Of a DNA stretch of 18,818 nt, positions 12,502 through 18,818 are shown piece after piece. Position numbers and translations under genes: made by a program. Below the pieces are notes generated by a model. The model was not told the DNA's origin. It worked only from the letters and a program-made list of their open reading frames with translations, and did no database searches. Every line of letters starts with the position of its first letter. Position 1 is the first letter of the stretch. Source of the stretch: an uncultured Lachnospiraceae bacterium (GTDB lineage Bacteria > Bacillota > Clostridia > Lachnospirales > Lachnospiraceae); the NCBI GenBank assembly GCA_910588895.1, contig CAJUSS010000053.1:1-18818 (forward strand). Reading direction: 5' to 3'.

Positions 12502-15084
12502 ATGAACATTATTGAAAAAGTGTTTGGGACCCATAGCGAGCGGGAGTTAAAACTGATCGGTCCGATCGTGGATCGGATAGAGAGCCTGCGTCCGGAGATG
12601 GCGGCTTTGTCTGACGAGGGCTTGCGGGATAAGACCCGGATCTTTAAAGAACGTCTGGCCAATGGAGAGACTCTGGATGACATCCTGCCTGAGGCCTTTG
12701 CCGCTGTCCGGGAGGCTGCGAAGAGGACCTTGAACATGGAACATTTCCGGGTACAGCTGATCGGCGGCATCGTGCTCCACCAGGGCCGGATCGCGGAGAT
12801 GCGCACCGGTGAAGGAAAGACCCTGGTATCCACAGCGCCAGCCTATCTGAACGCGCTGGAGGGAAAAGGGGTCCATATCGTGACCGTGAACGACTATCTG
12901 GCAAAGCGTGACGCAGAGTGGATGGGACAGGTGCACCGTTTCCTGGGCCTGACCGTAGGCGTGGTGCTCAATGACATGAACTCCGAGCAGCGGAAGGCCG
13001 CCTATGCCTGCGACATCACCTATGTGACCAATAATGAGCTGGGCTTTGATTACCTGAGGGATAACATGGCGATCTACAAGGAGCAGATGGTCCTAAGGGG
13101 GCTGGAGTATGCCATCATCGACGAGGTGGACTCCGTGCTGATCGACGAGGCCCGTACCCCGCTGATCATCTCCGGCCAGAGCGGGAAATCTACCAAGCTC
13201 TACGAGGTATGCGATATCCTGGCCCGCCAGTTAGAGCGGGGTGAGGAGTCGGCGGAATTTTCCAAGATGAACGCCATCTTAGGCGAGGAGATCGAGGAGA
13301 CCGGTGATTTCATCGTCAATGAGAAGGATAAGGTGGTCAACTTAACGGAACAGGGCGTGAAGAAGGTGGAGGACTTTTTCCACATCGAGAACCTGGCCGA
13401 TCCGGAGAATTTAGAGATCCAGCACAATATCATCCTGGCCCTCCGCGCCAATAACCTGATGCACCGGGATAAGGATTATGTGGTCAAGAACGACGAGGTC
13501 CTGATCGTAGACGAGTTCACCGGCCGTATCATGCCGGGACGCCGTTATTCCGACGGCCTCCACCAGGCGATCGAGGCCAAGGAGCATGTGAACGTGCGCC
13601 GGGAGAGCCGTACATTGGCCACGATCACCTTCCAGAACTTCTTTAATAAATTTAACAAAAAAGCGGGCATGACCGGTACGGCTCTGACCGAGGAGAAGGA
13701 GTTCCGCAACATCTATGCCATGGATGTGATCGCGATCCCCACCAATGTGCCGATCGCCCGTGTGGACTTAGACGACGCCGTATATAAATCCAAGAAGGAA
13801 AAATTTAAAGCCGTGGTGGATGAGATCGAGGCAGCCCACGAGAAGGGGCAGCCGGTGCTGGTGGGCACCATCACCATCGAGACCTCCGAGATGCTCAGCG
13901 GGATGTTAAAAAGGAGAGGGATCCCTCACAAGGTCTTGAACGCCAAATTCCATGAGCTGGAGGCAGAGATCGTGGCAGATGCCGGCATCCACGGCGCGGT
14001 CACCATCGCCACCAACATGGCCGGCCGTGGTACGGATATCAAGCTGGACGAGGAAGCCAGGGCATTAGGCGGCCTTAAGGTGATCGGCACCGAGCGCCAC
14101 GAGTCCCGGCGTATCGATAACCAGCTCAGAGGCCGTTCCGGCCGTCAGGGCGATCCGGGCGAATCCCGGTTCTATCTGTCCTTGGAGGACGACCTGATGC
14201 GCCTCTTCGGCTCCGAGCGCCTGATGAAGATGTTCGAGGCCCTTGGGGTCCCGGAGGGCGAGCAGATCGAGCACAAGATGCTCTCCAACGCCATCGAGCG
14301 GGCCCAGATGAAGATCGAGAACAATAACTTCGGTATCCGCGAGAACCTGTTAAAATATGATGCGGTGAACAACGAGCAGCGGGAGGTCATCTACGCAGAG
14401 CGCCGCAAGGTGCTGGACGGCGATAACATGCGGGATGTGATCTTAAAGATGGTCACCGATATCGTGGAGAACGTGGTGGATATGTCGATCTTGGACGAAG
14501 GCGGAGAGGAAGGCTGGGACTTAAAGGAGCTGAATTCCCTTCTCCTGCCCATCATCCCCTTAAAGCCGATCGTGATGACGGATGAGCTGAAGGGCAAAAA
14601 GAAGAACGAGCTGAAGCATATGCTGAAGGAGCAGGCGATCAAGCTCTATGAACTGAAGGAAGCCGAGTTCCCCGAAGCCGAGCAGATGCGGGAGATCGAG
14701 CGCGTGATCCTCTTAAAGGTGATCGATAATAAGTGGATGGCCCACATCGACGATATGGATCAGCTCCGGGAGGGCATCGGCCTCCAGGCCTACGGCCAGC
14801 GCGATCCGGCGGTGGAGTACAAGATGAGCGGCTTCGAGATGTTCGAGGGCATGACCGCCGCCATCCGCGAGGAGACCGTCCGCATCCTGTTCCACATCCG
14901 GGTAGAGCAGAAGGTAGAGCGGGAGCCCGCCGCCAAGGTCACCGGTACAAATAAGGATACCAGTCTGGCTAAGGCTCCCAAGAAGCGGGATGTCCAGAAG
15001 ATCTACCCCAACGATCCCTGTCCCTGCGGCAGCGGCAAGAAATATAAGCAGTGCTGCGGACGGAAGCCGCTGGCGAAGGCATAA
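12502..15084 (+). CDS. secA: Protein translocase subunit SecA
   Basis: This 860-residue ATPase drives export of unfolded preproteins through the SecYEG channel. The Walker A motif MRTGEGKT is at residues 100-107, the DEAD-type IIDEVDSVLIDEARTP at about 205-220 with DEVD 207-210, and the helicase-like motif VTIATNMAGRGTD with QLRGRSGRQGDPG in the second nucleotide-binding domain. The C-terminus carries the zinc-binding SEC-C motif with C840, C842, C851 and C852 (CPCGSGKKYKQCC), which contacts ribosomes or SecB-like partners. The length is normal for Clostridia. AGGAGA at 12490-12495 lies about seven bases before ATG 12502. It has its own promoter and a terminator-like hairpin follows 33 bases after the stop. 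The exported NlpC/P60 hydrolase is a likely client. Confidence 0.98.
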   Translation: MNIIEKVFGTHSERELKLIGPIVDRIESLRPEMAALSDEGLRDKTRIFKERLANGETLDDILPEAFAAVREAAKRTLNMEHFRVQLIGGIVLHQGRIAEMRTGEGKTLVSTAPAYLNALEGKGVHIVTVNDYLAKRDAEWMGQVHRFLGLTVGVVLNDMNSEQRKAAYACDITYVTNNELGFDYLRDNMAIYKEQMVLRGLEYAIIDEVDSVLIDEARTPLIISGQSGKSTKLYEVCDILARQLERGEESAEFSKMNAILGEEIEETGDFIVNEKDKVVNLTEQGVKKVEDFFHIENLADPENLEIQHNIILALRANNLMHRDKDYVVKNDEVLIVDEFTGRIMPGRRYSDGLHQAIEAKEHVNVRRESRTLATITFQNFFNKFNKKAGMTGTALTEEKEFRNIYAMDVIAIPTNVPIARVDLDDAVYKSKKEKFKAVVDEIEAAHEKGQPVLVGTITIETSEMLSGMLKRRGIPHKVLNAKFHELEAEIVADAGIHGAVTIATNMAGRGTDIKLDEEARALGGLKVIGTERHESRRIDNQLRGRSGRQGDPGESRFYLSLEDDLMRLFGSERLMKMFEALGVPEGEQIEHKMLSNAIERAQMKIENNNFGIRENLLKYDAVNNEQREVIYAERRKVLDGDNMRDVILKMVTDIVENVVDMSILDEGGEEGWDLKELNSLLLPIIPLKPIVMTDELKGKKKNELKHMLKEQAIKLYELKEAEFPEAEQMREIERVILLKVIDNKWMAHIDDMDQLREGIGLQAYGQRDPAVEYKMSGFEMFEGMTAAIREETVRILFHIRVEQKVEREPAAKVTGTNKDTSLAKAPKKRDVQKIYPNDPCPCGSGKKYKQCCGRKPLAKA

Positions 15085-15116
15085 AGTCCGATGCAGGATA
15101 GGACAAAGATAGGACG

Positions 15117-15144
15117 AAAGGGCTGCTGCAGCGGCCCTTTTGGC
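15117..15144 (+). terminator. Hairpin terminator after secA
   Basis: AAAGGGCTGC (15117-15126) pairs with GCGGCCCTTT (15131-15140) through one G-U pair around a TGCA loop, followed by only one more T. The stem is strong, but the short T run suggests incomplete termination. Confidence 0.6.
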
Positions 15145-15163
15145 GTCTATAGGACAAAACCCC

Positions 15164-15192
15164 TTGTCATATCCGCGTTTTTCGTGTATGAT
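15164..15192 (+). promoter_or_regulatory. Promoter for prfB
   Basis: TTGTCA (15164-15169) and TATGAT (15187-15192) are separated by 17 bases, about 39 bases upstream of the prfB start codon and after the secA hairpin. Confidence 0.65.
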
Positions 15193-15230
15193 GAAAGGCA
15201 AAATATAAAAAAAGAAAGCAGGTGAAGCTT

Positions 15231-16362
15231 GTGGTTGAATTAGATCAGTTCAAATATACGTTATCTACGTATGAAAGACCATTAGTGGAAGTGAGGGATT
15301 CACTTTGACTTAGATAATAAGTTAAGGCGGATCGACGAACTGGATAAGAGCATGGAAGAACCGGGGTTCTGGGATGACGCAGAACGGTCCACCAAGCTGG
15401 TCAAGGAAGCCAAGAATCTGAAGGATACGGTGGAAGGCTTCCGTAAGCTGGAGACAGCGTACGAGGAGATCGGCCTTATGATCGAGCTGGGCTATGAGGA
15501 GAACGACCCGGCCATCATCCCGGAGATCCAGGAGATGGTGGATGACTTTACCGAGAAGCTGGATAAATTAAGGCTCAGCACTCTGCTGACCGGCGAGTAC
15601 GATAACTGCAATGCCATCCTGCGCCTGAACGCAGGGGCAGGCGGCACGGAGTCCTGTGACTGGTGCAGCATGCTCTATCGGATGTACTGCCGCTGGGCGG
15701 ACAGCCGGGGATTTACTACAGAGGTGCTGGATCTTCTGGACGGGGACGAGGCGGGGATCAAGTCCGTCACGATCCAGATCAACGGAGAGAATGTGTTCGG
15801 GTACTTAAAGTCCGAGCGGGGCGTACACCGCTTAGTCCGGATCTCGCCCTTTAACGCGGCGGGGAAGAGGCAGACCTCCTTTGTCTCCTGCGACGTGATG
15901 CCGGATATCGAAGAGGACCTGGATGTGGAGATCAATATGGACGATCTGCGGATCGATACCTATCGCTCCAGCGGCGCAGGCGGCCAGCACATCAATAAGA
16001 CCTCCTCCGCGATCCGGATCACCCATATCCCCACAGGCATCGTGGTGACCTGTCAGAACGAGCGTTCCCAGTTCCAGAACAAAGACAAGGCCATGCAGAT
16101 GCTGAAGACCAAGCTGCTCCTCTTAAAGCAGCAGGAGAACGCGGAGAAGATCTCCGATATCCGCGGTGATGTCAAGGAGATCGGATGGGGGAACCAGATC
16201 CGCTCCTATGTGCTCCAGCCCTACACCATGGTGAAGGATCACCGGACCGGTGAGGAGAGCGGCAATGCAGACAGCGTGCTGAACGGGGGCCTGGATGGTT
16301 TTATCAGCGCATACCTAAAGTGGCTGAGCCTTGGCTGCCCGGATAAGCACGCGCAGGAGTAG
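15231..16362 (+). CDS. prfB: Peptide chain release factor 2 with programmed +1 frameshift
   Basis: RF2 reads UGA and UAA stop codons and releases the finished peptide. Translation starts at GTG 15231, with AGGTG at 15220-15224, and runs 25 codons to an in-frame TGA at 15306-15308. The stop lies in the classical slippery site CTT-TGA-C, with the internal Shine-Dalgarno-like AGGGAT three bases before CTT. A +1 shift at CTT skips T15306 and continues with GAC 15307, giving 376 residues. The stop-recognition motif SPF then falls at 205-207 and the catalytic GGQ at 250-252. SPF marks RF2 rather than RF1. Low RF2 slows reading of the UGA and favours the shift, so the protein regulates itself. The gene is intact, not a pseudogene, although simple gene finders will split it near 15306. 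Confidence 0.96.
15294..15309 (+). promoter_or_regulatory. Programmed +1 frameshift site of prfB
   Basis: AGGGAT-TCA-CTT-TGA-C reproduces the canonical order of Shine-Dalgarno-like element, three-base spacer, CTT slippery codon, TGA stop and C. The zero frame stops at 15306-15308 and the +1 frame continues from 15307. Confidence 0.95.
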
Positions 16363-16401
16363 GCGGATGAGAAAAGAGATATGGACCAGGGAGTAAGAGG
16401 C

Positions 16402-17631
16402 ATGATGAACGTAGCGATCATGGGATATGGCACCATCGGTTCCGGTGTGGCCGAGATCTTAGAGAAAAATAAGGAAACGATCAGGGGAGCGGCCGGACAG
16501 GAGCTTTCCTTAAAATATGTGCTGGACCTTCGGGACTTTCCCGGGAGCCCGATAGAGGATAAGCTGATCCGCGATCTTTCGGTCATCGAGAAGGATCCGG
16601 AGGTGGACCTGGTGGTAGAGGCCATGGGCGGCCTGGATCCGGCTTACCCCTTTGTAAAGGCCTGCCTTTTGGCCGGCAAGCATGTGGCTACCTCCAATAA
16701 GGCGCTGGTGGCAGTCCACGGGACGGAGCTTTTGCAGATCGCCCGGGAGAAAAATGTGAATTTCTTTTTCGAGGCCAGCGTTGGTGGGGGGATCCCGATC
16801 ATCCGCTCCTTGTACCGCTGTTTAAAAGGGGAGAGGATCAAGGAGATCACCGGGATCTTGAACGGCACTACCAACTTTATCCTGACCAAGATGGATAAGG
16901 AGGGCTGGACCTTTGAGGAGGCCTTAAAGGAAGCCCAGAGGCTGGGCTATGCGGAGAAGGATCCCACGGCAGATGTGGAGGGCTATGACACCTGCCGCAA
17001 GATCGCCATCCTGCTGGCCATGGCTACCGGGAAGGAGACCGACTACGAGGCGATCCACACAGAAGGGATCACGAAGATCACAGATACGGATTTTAAATAT
17101 GCCGATAAGCTCGGCATGTCCATCAAGTTGGTGGGATCTGGAAGGATCGGGGAGGATGGCCGGGTGGGCGCCTATGTATTGCCTTTGCTGATCGAAAAGA
17201 CTTATCCGCTGTACTCGGTCAGCGATGTGTTCAATGGCATCCTGGTGGAGGGCGATATGCTGGGGACCTCCATGTACTACGGCAGCGGCGCAGGAAAGCT
17301 GCCCACAGCCAGTGCAGTGGTGGCCGATCTGATCGAGGCCGCCCAGGAGAGCGGGCGGAACGTGCCCGTAGGCTGGACGGAACAGGCCCAGACCTTCAGA
17401 CCCTTTGAGGAGGATGTGTTCCGCTATTTTGTGCGGCTCAACGGCAGTCTGGAGATCAGGCGGAAAGAGCTGGAGGCCATGGAAGGGCTTGACATACAGA
17501 AATGGGTCCTGCCGGACGGGGCCGCTGTGCAGGAGGGCTTTGCCATCCTTACAGGTCCCATGACAGAAGGGGATTTTAAGAAAGTGTCCGCAGCCCTGGA
17601 CGGCATCCTGACGGTGATCCGGGCGGCGTGA
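16402..17631 (+). CDS. hom: Homoserine dehydrogenase
   Basis: This protein of about 409 residues reduces aspartate semialdehyde to homoserine with NAD(P)H, the branch point to threonine and methionine. It has the cofactor loop GYGTIGSG (from about residue 8), TSNKALVA (97-104), the GILNGTTNFIL active-site segment and the family signature DPTADVEGYDTCRK ending in catalytic Lys200. The last 70 residues (YFVRLNGSLEIRR to the end) occupy the place of the regulatory ACT domain but are short and poorly conserved, so feedback control may be altered. The frame opens at ATG 16381. The start at 16402 (MMNVAIMGYG) is preferred because AGGGAG at 16388-16393 is eight bases upstream; 16405 is an alternative. 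It follows prfB by 39 bases; no other threonine-pathway gene is present. Confidence 0.93.
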   Translation: MMNVAIMGYGTIGSGVAEILEKNKETIRGAAGQELSLKYVLDLRDFPGSPIEDKLIRDLSVIEKDPEVDLVVEAMGGLDPAYPFVKACLLAGKHVATSNKALVAVHGTELLQIAREKNVNFFFEASVGGGIPIIRSLYRCLKGERIKEITGILNGTTNFILTKMDKEGWTFEEALKEAQRLGYAEKDPTADVEGYDTCRKIAILLAMATGKETDYEAIHTEGITKITDTDFKYADKLGMSIKLVGSGRIGEDGRVGAYVLPLLIEKTYPLYSVSDVFNGILVEGDMLGTSMYYGSGAGKLPTASAVVADLIEAAQESGRNVPVGWTEQAQTFRPFEEDVFRYFVRLNGSLEIRRKELEAMEGLDIQKWVLPDGAAVQEGFAILTGPMTEGDFKKVSAALDGILTVIRAA

Positions 17632-17689
17632 GCGGTGCTCATGATGTGAACGGTCCATGGTGTATGGTGTGTCCGTAGAAAGGTCATGT

Positions 17690-17729
17690 GTCCCGCCCTT
17701 TTGGTGCAAAGGCATCCGGAGTGCGGGAC
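17690..17729. repeat. Short inverted repeat between hom and the DUF2752 gene
   Basis: GTCCCGC (17690-17696) and GCGGGAC (17723-17729) are perfect reverse complements separated by 26 bases, without a T run. It could be a leader structure or a weak operator just upstream of the DUF2752 start; chance is not excluded. Confidence 0.3.
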
Positions 17730-17750
17730 GGATGGGAAGAGGATAAAAGG

Positions 17751-18119
17751 ATGGGGCTCATCGTCTGGATGATCGACTGGATAAAGAGCGGGCAGGGTTT
17801 TCCCTGCCTGTTCCATTTATTGACGGGTCTCTATTGCCCGGGGTGCGGAGGGACCAGGGCGGTAAGGCTTTTCTTAAAGGGAGAGCTCATCAAGAGCTTC
17901 TGCTACCACCCGTTTGTACCCTATCTGGCGCTGGTCCTGGCCCTGGAGGTGTTCTTTTTTTTGAAGGCGATCCTGCAAAAGGCCGGGCGCTCTTACCTGC
18001 AGGAGATGGAGGGGCGATATCCCTTCTGGGTCTCTATGGGCGTGGCCGTCGTTGTGGTCAATTGGATCGTGAAAAATATACTGCTGGTCTTAGGGATCGA
18101 TCTTCTCCTGCCCATCTGA
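17751..18119 (+). CDS. DUF2752 small membrane protein
   Basis: This 122-residue protein carries the DUF2752 hallmark CPGCGGTRA at residues 29-37 (LTGLYCPGCGGTRAVRLFLKG begins at 25). Three hydrophobic segments are seen: around 1-10 (weak), about 54-72 (YLALVLALEVFFFLKAIL) and about 92-120. The two cysteines and Gly-rich turn near a membrane segment are the only family hints; the biochemical role is unknown. The frame continues upstream to 17688, but AAGAGG at 17737-17742 is eight bases before ATG 17751. The gene lies 120 bases after hom and ends just before a strong terminator, so it could be read through from hom or have its own weak promoter. Confidence 0.8.
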   Translation: MGLIVWMIDWIKSGQGFPCLFHLLTGLYCPGCGGTRAVRLFLKGELIKSFCYHPFVPYLALVLALEVFFFLKAILQKAGRSYLQEMEGRYPFWVSMGVAVVVVNWIVKNILLVLGIDLLLPI

Positions 18120-18140
18120 CTGGTTGATAGGACCTTGTAA

Positions 18141-18182
18141 AAAAGGCGCTCTTGGGATCTTTGTCCGCCAAGAGCGCCTTTT
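18141..18182. terminator. Strong bidirectional terminator
   Basis: AAAAGGCGCTCTTGG (18141-18155) and CCAAGAGCGCCTTTT (18168-18182) form a perfect 15-bp stem with a 12-base loop, flanked by A on the left and T on the right. It separates the plus-strand DUF2752 gene from the minus-strand gene ending at 18226. Confidence 0.92.
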
Positions 18183-18225
18183 CGTATGTCTGGGTTTGTG
18201 CCGACGAGCATGTCGGCAGTCTAGA

Positions 18226-18818
18226 TCACTTGCTATAATACTGCTGGAAGATCTCATTAAAGAGAGCAGAATACTCCGGATCCTTCATCATCTGGGCGGT
18301 CAACATGTAACAGCCAAAGATGAACAGGCTCCCGCAGATCCCCAGGATGGAGAGGACCAGCCCTGCAATGGCGAAAGCGGAGAAGGGCTGTCCCTTTTTC
18401 GAGATGACTGCCAATGCCAGACCGCCCATGCCGAGGGCAAAACTGATGATGAAGCCTACTGGAAAACAACAGCAGCACAATAATATAGAAGCGATCCCCA
18501 TGATCATCGAGGTGACCGCCAGATTGTTCGTCTGCGGTCTCTGCTGTTTGTTAGGATCGTAAAAGTCTCGCTGCGGTCCCTGGGGCATCCCCTGTCCATA
18601 AAGGCCTCTCTGGGGCATGCCCTGCGGATAAGGCGGCTGATAGATACCGCCCTGCGGGTAGGGGCCTTGCTGGGGCCCGTTGTTCCCATCCCAGGACGGC
18701 CAGCCGCCGCCGGTCTGTCCCTGCTGTCCCGGGACCGGGGCGTTCTGCCAGCCGTTTCCGGCCTGCCCCTGCTGTCCCGGAGCCGGAGCGTTCTGCCAGC
18801 CGTTTCCGGCCTGCCCCT
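18226..18818 (-). CDS. Small membrane protein with Gly/Pro/Gln-rich N-terminal repeats (partial, DUF4190-like)
   Basis: The frame is open on the minus strand from the right edge of the window (first full codon 18816-18814) to the stop at 18226-18228, so the N-terminus is missing. The visible 196 residues start with near-repeats of GQAGNGWQNAPAPGQQ, a degenerate third copy and a Pro/Tyr/Gln-rich stretch. Hydrophobic segments follow: NLAVTSMIMGIASILLCC, VGFIISFALGMGGLALAV and FAIAGLVLSILGICGSLFIF. A short polar tail ends FNEIFQQYYSK. This layout matches DUF4190-type proteins, in which a disordered cytoplasmic N-terminus precedes two or three membrane helices; the function is unknown. ATG 18616-18618 lies inside the repeat-rich region and is unlikely to be the true start. 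Confidence 0.72.
   Translation of the reverse strand, partial: GQAGNGWQNAPAPGQQGQAGNGWQNAPVPGQQGQTGGGWPSWDGNNGPQQGPYPQGGIYQPPYPQGMPQRGLYGQGMPQGPQRDFYDPNKQQRPQTNNLAVTSMIMGIASILLCCCCFPVGFIISFALGMGGLALAVISKKGQPFSAFAIAGLVLSILGICGSLFIFGCYMLTAQMMKDPEYSALFNEIFQQYYSK
18723..18818. repeat. 48-bp direct tandem repeat, two copies at the window edge
   Basis: Bases 18723-18770 and 18771-18818 are nearly identical 48-bp units differing at only a few positions near GACCGGGG versus AGCCGGAG. They encode the 16-residue repeat GQAGNGWQNAPxPGQQ on the minus strand. More copies may lie beyond the window. Confidence 0.85.

Noticed and set aside
15352..16362. Truncated or broken prfB beginning at 15352
   Set aside because: The upstream 25 codons, slippery CTT-TGA-C and Shine-Dalgarno-like element show a normal programmed frameshift.
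18723..18818. CRISPR-like repeats at the right edge
   Set aside because: The units are contiguous without spacers and code in frame for a 16-residue protein repeat.

Overview
The window looks like chromosomal DNA from a Lachnospiraceae-type member of the Clostridia (Bacillota). The basis is the hpf, secA, prfB gene order with a frameshifted prfB, the DUF1576 and DUF2752 membrane proteins, the cell-wall hydrolase with SH3 and NlpC/P60 domains, AAGGAG-type ribosome binding sites, and a fairly GC-rich composition with a strong preference for ATC (Ile) and GTG/CTG codons. Genus or species cannot be fixed from the sequence alone.

Bases 1-2520 are AT-rich and hold the end of a surface-polysaccharide locus: a possible tail of an upstream gene, a DUF4422 sugar-transfer protein, a UDP-xylose-synthase-like decarboxylase, and the first part of a ribulose-phosphate 3-epimerase-like gene. 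The composition changes abruptly inside that epimerase gene near base 2520 (hand count 36% GC before, 59% after). This suggests a recombination junction between a variable polysaccharide locus and the resident chromosome. After a decayed stretch (an inverted-repeat element and a nuclease/transposase remnant) come an IspD/TarI-like cytidylyltransferase and a GatD-like alditol-phosphate dehydrogenase. Together with the epimerase they could make a CDP-activated pentitol (inference).

Bases 5695-9680 carry a solitary HicB-like gene whose promoter nearly copies that of the dehydrogenase, a convergent FabG-like SDR reductase, then a divergently transcribed thioredoxin reductase followed closely by an exported SH3/NlpC-P60 peptidoglycan hydrolase, ended by a bidirectional terminator.

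Bases 9661-11939 (minus strand) hold an internally duplicated DUF1576 membrane protein and the long-form ribosome hibernation factor. Between hpf and secA is a gene-free gap of about 560 bp with four perfect DnaA boxes in 107 bp, all in one orientation, beside an AT-rich segment and the secA promoter. Downstream on the plus strand are secA, prfB (release factor 2 with the classical +1 programmed frameshift), homoserine dehydrogenase and a small DUF2752 membrane protein, then a strong bidirectional terminator. The window ends inside a minus-strand small membrane protein with a Gly/Pro/Gln-rich N-terminal region encoded by 48-bp tandem repeats.

No rRNA, tRNA, CRISPR array or intact mobile element was seen. 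The most notable observations are the DnaA-box cluster, the composition break inside the epimerase gene, the duplicated promoter motif and the pentitol-nucleotide hypothesis. None of these alone proves a new system.
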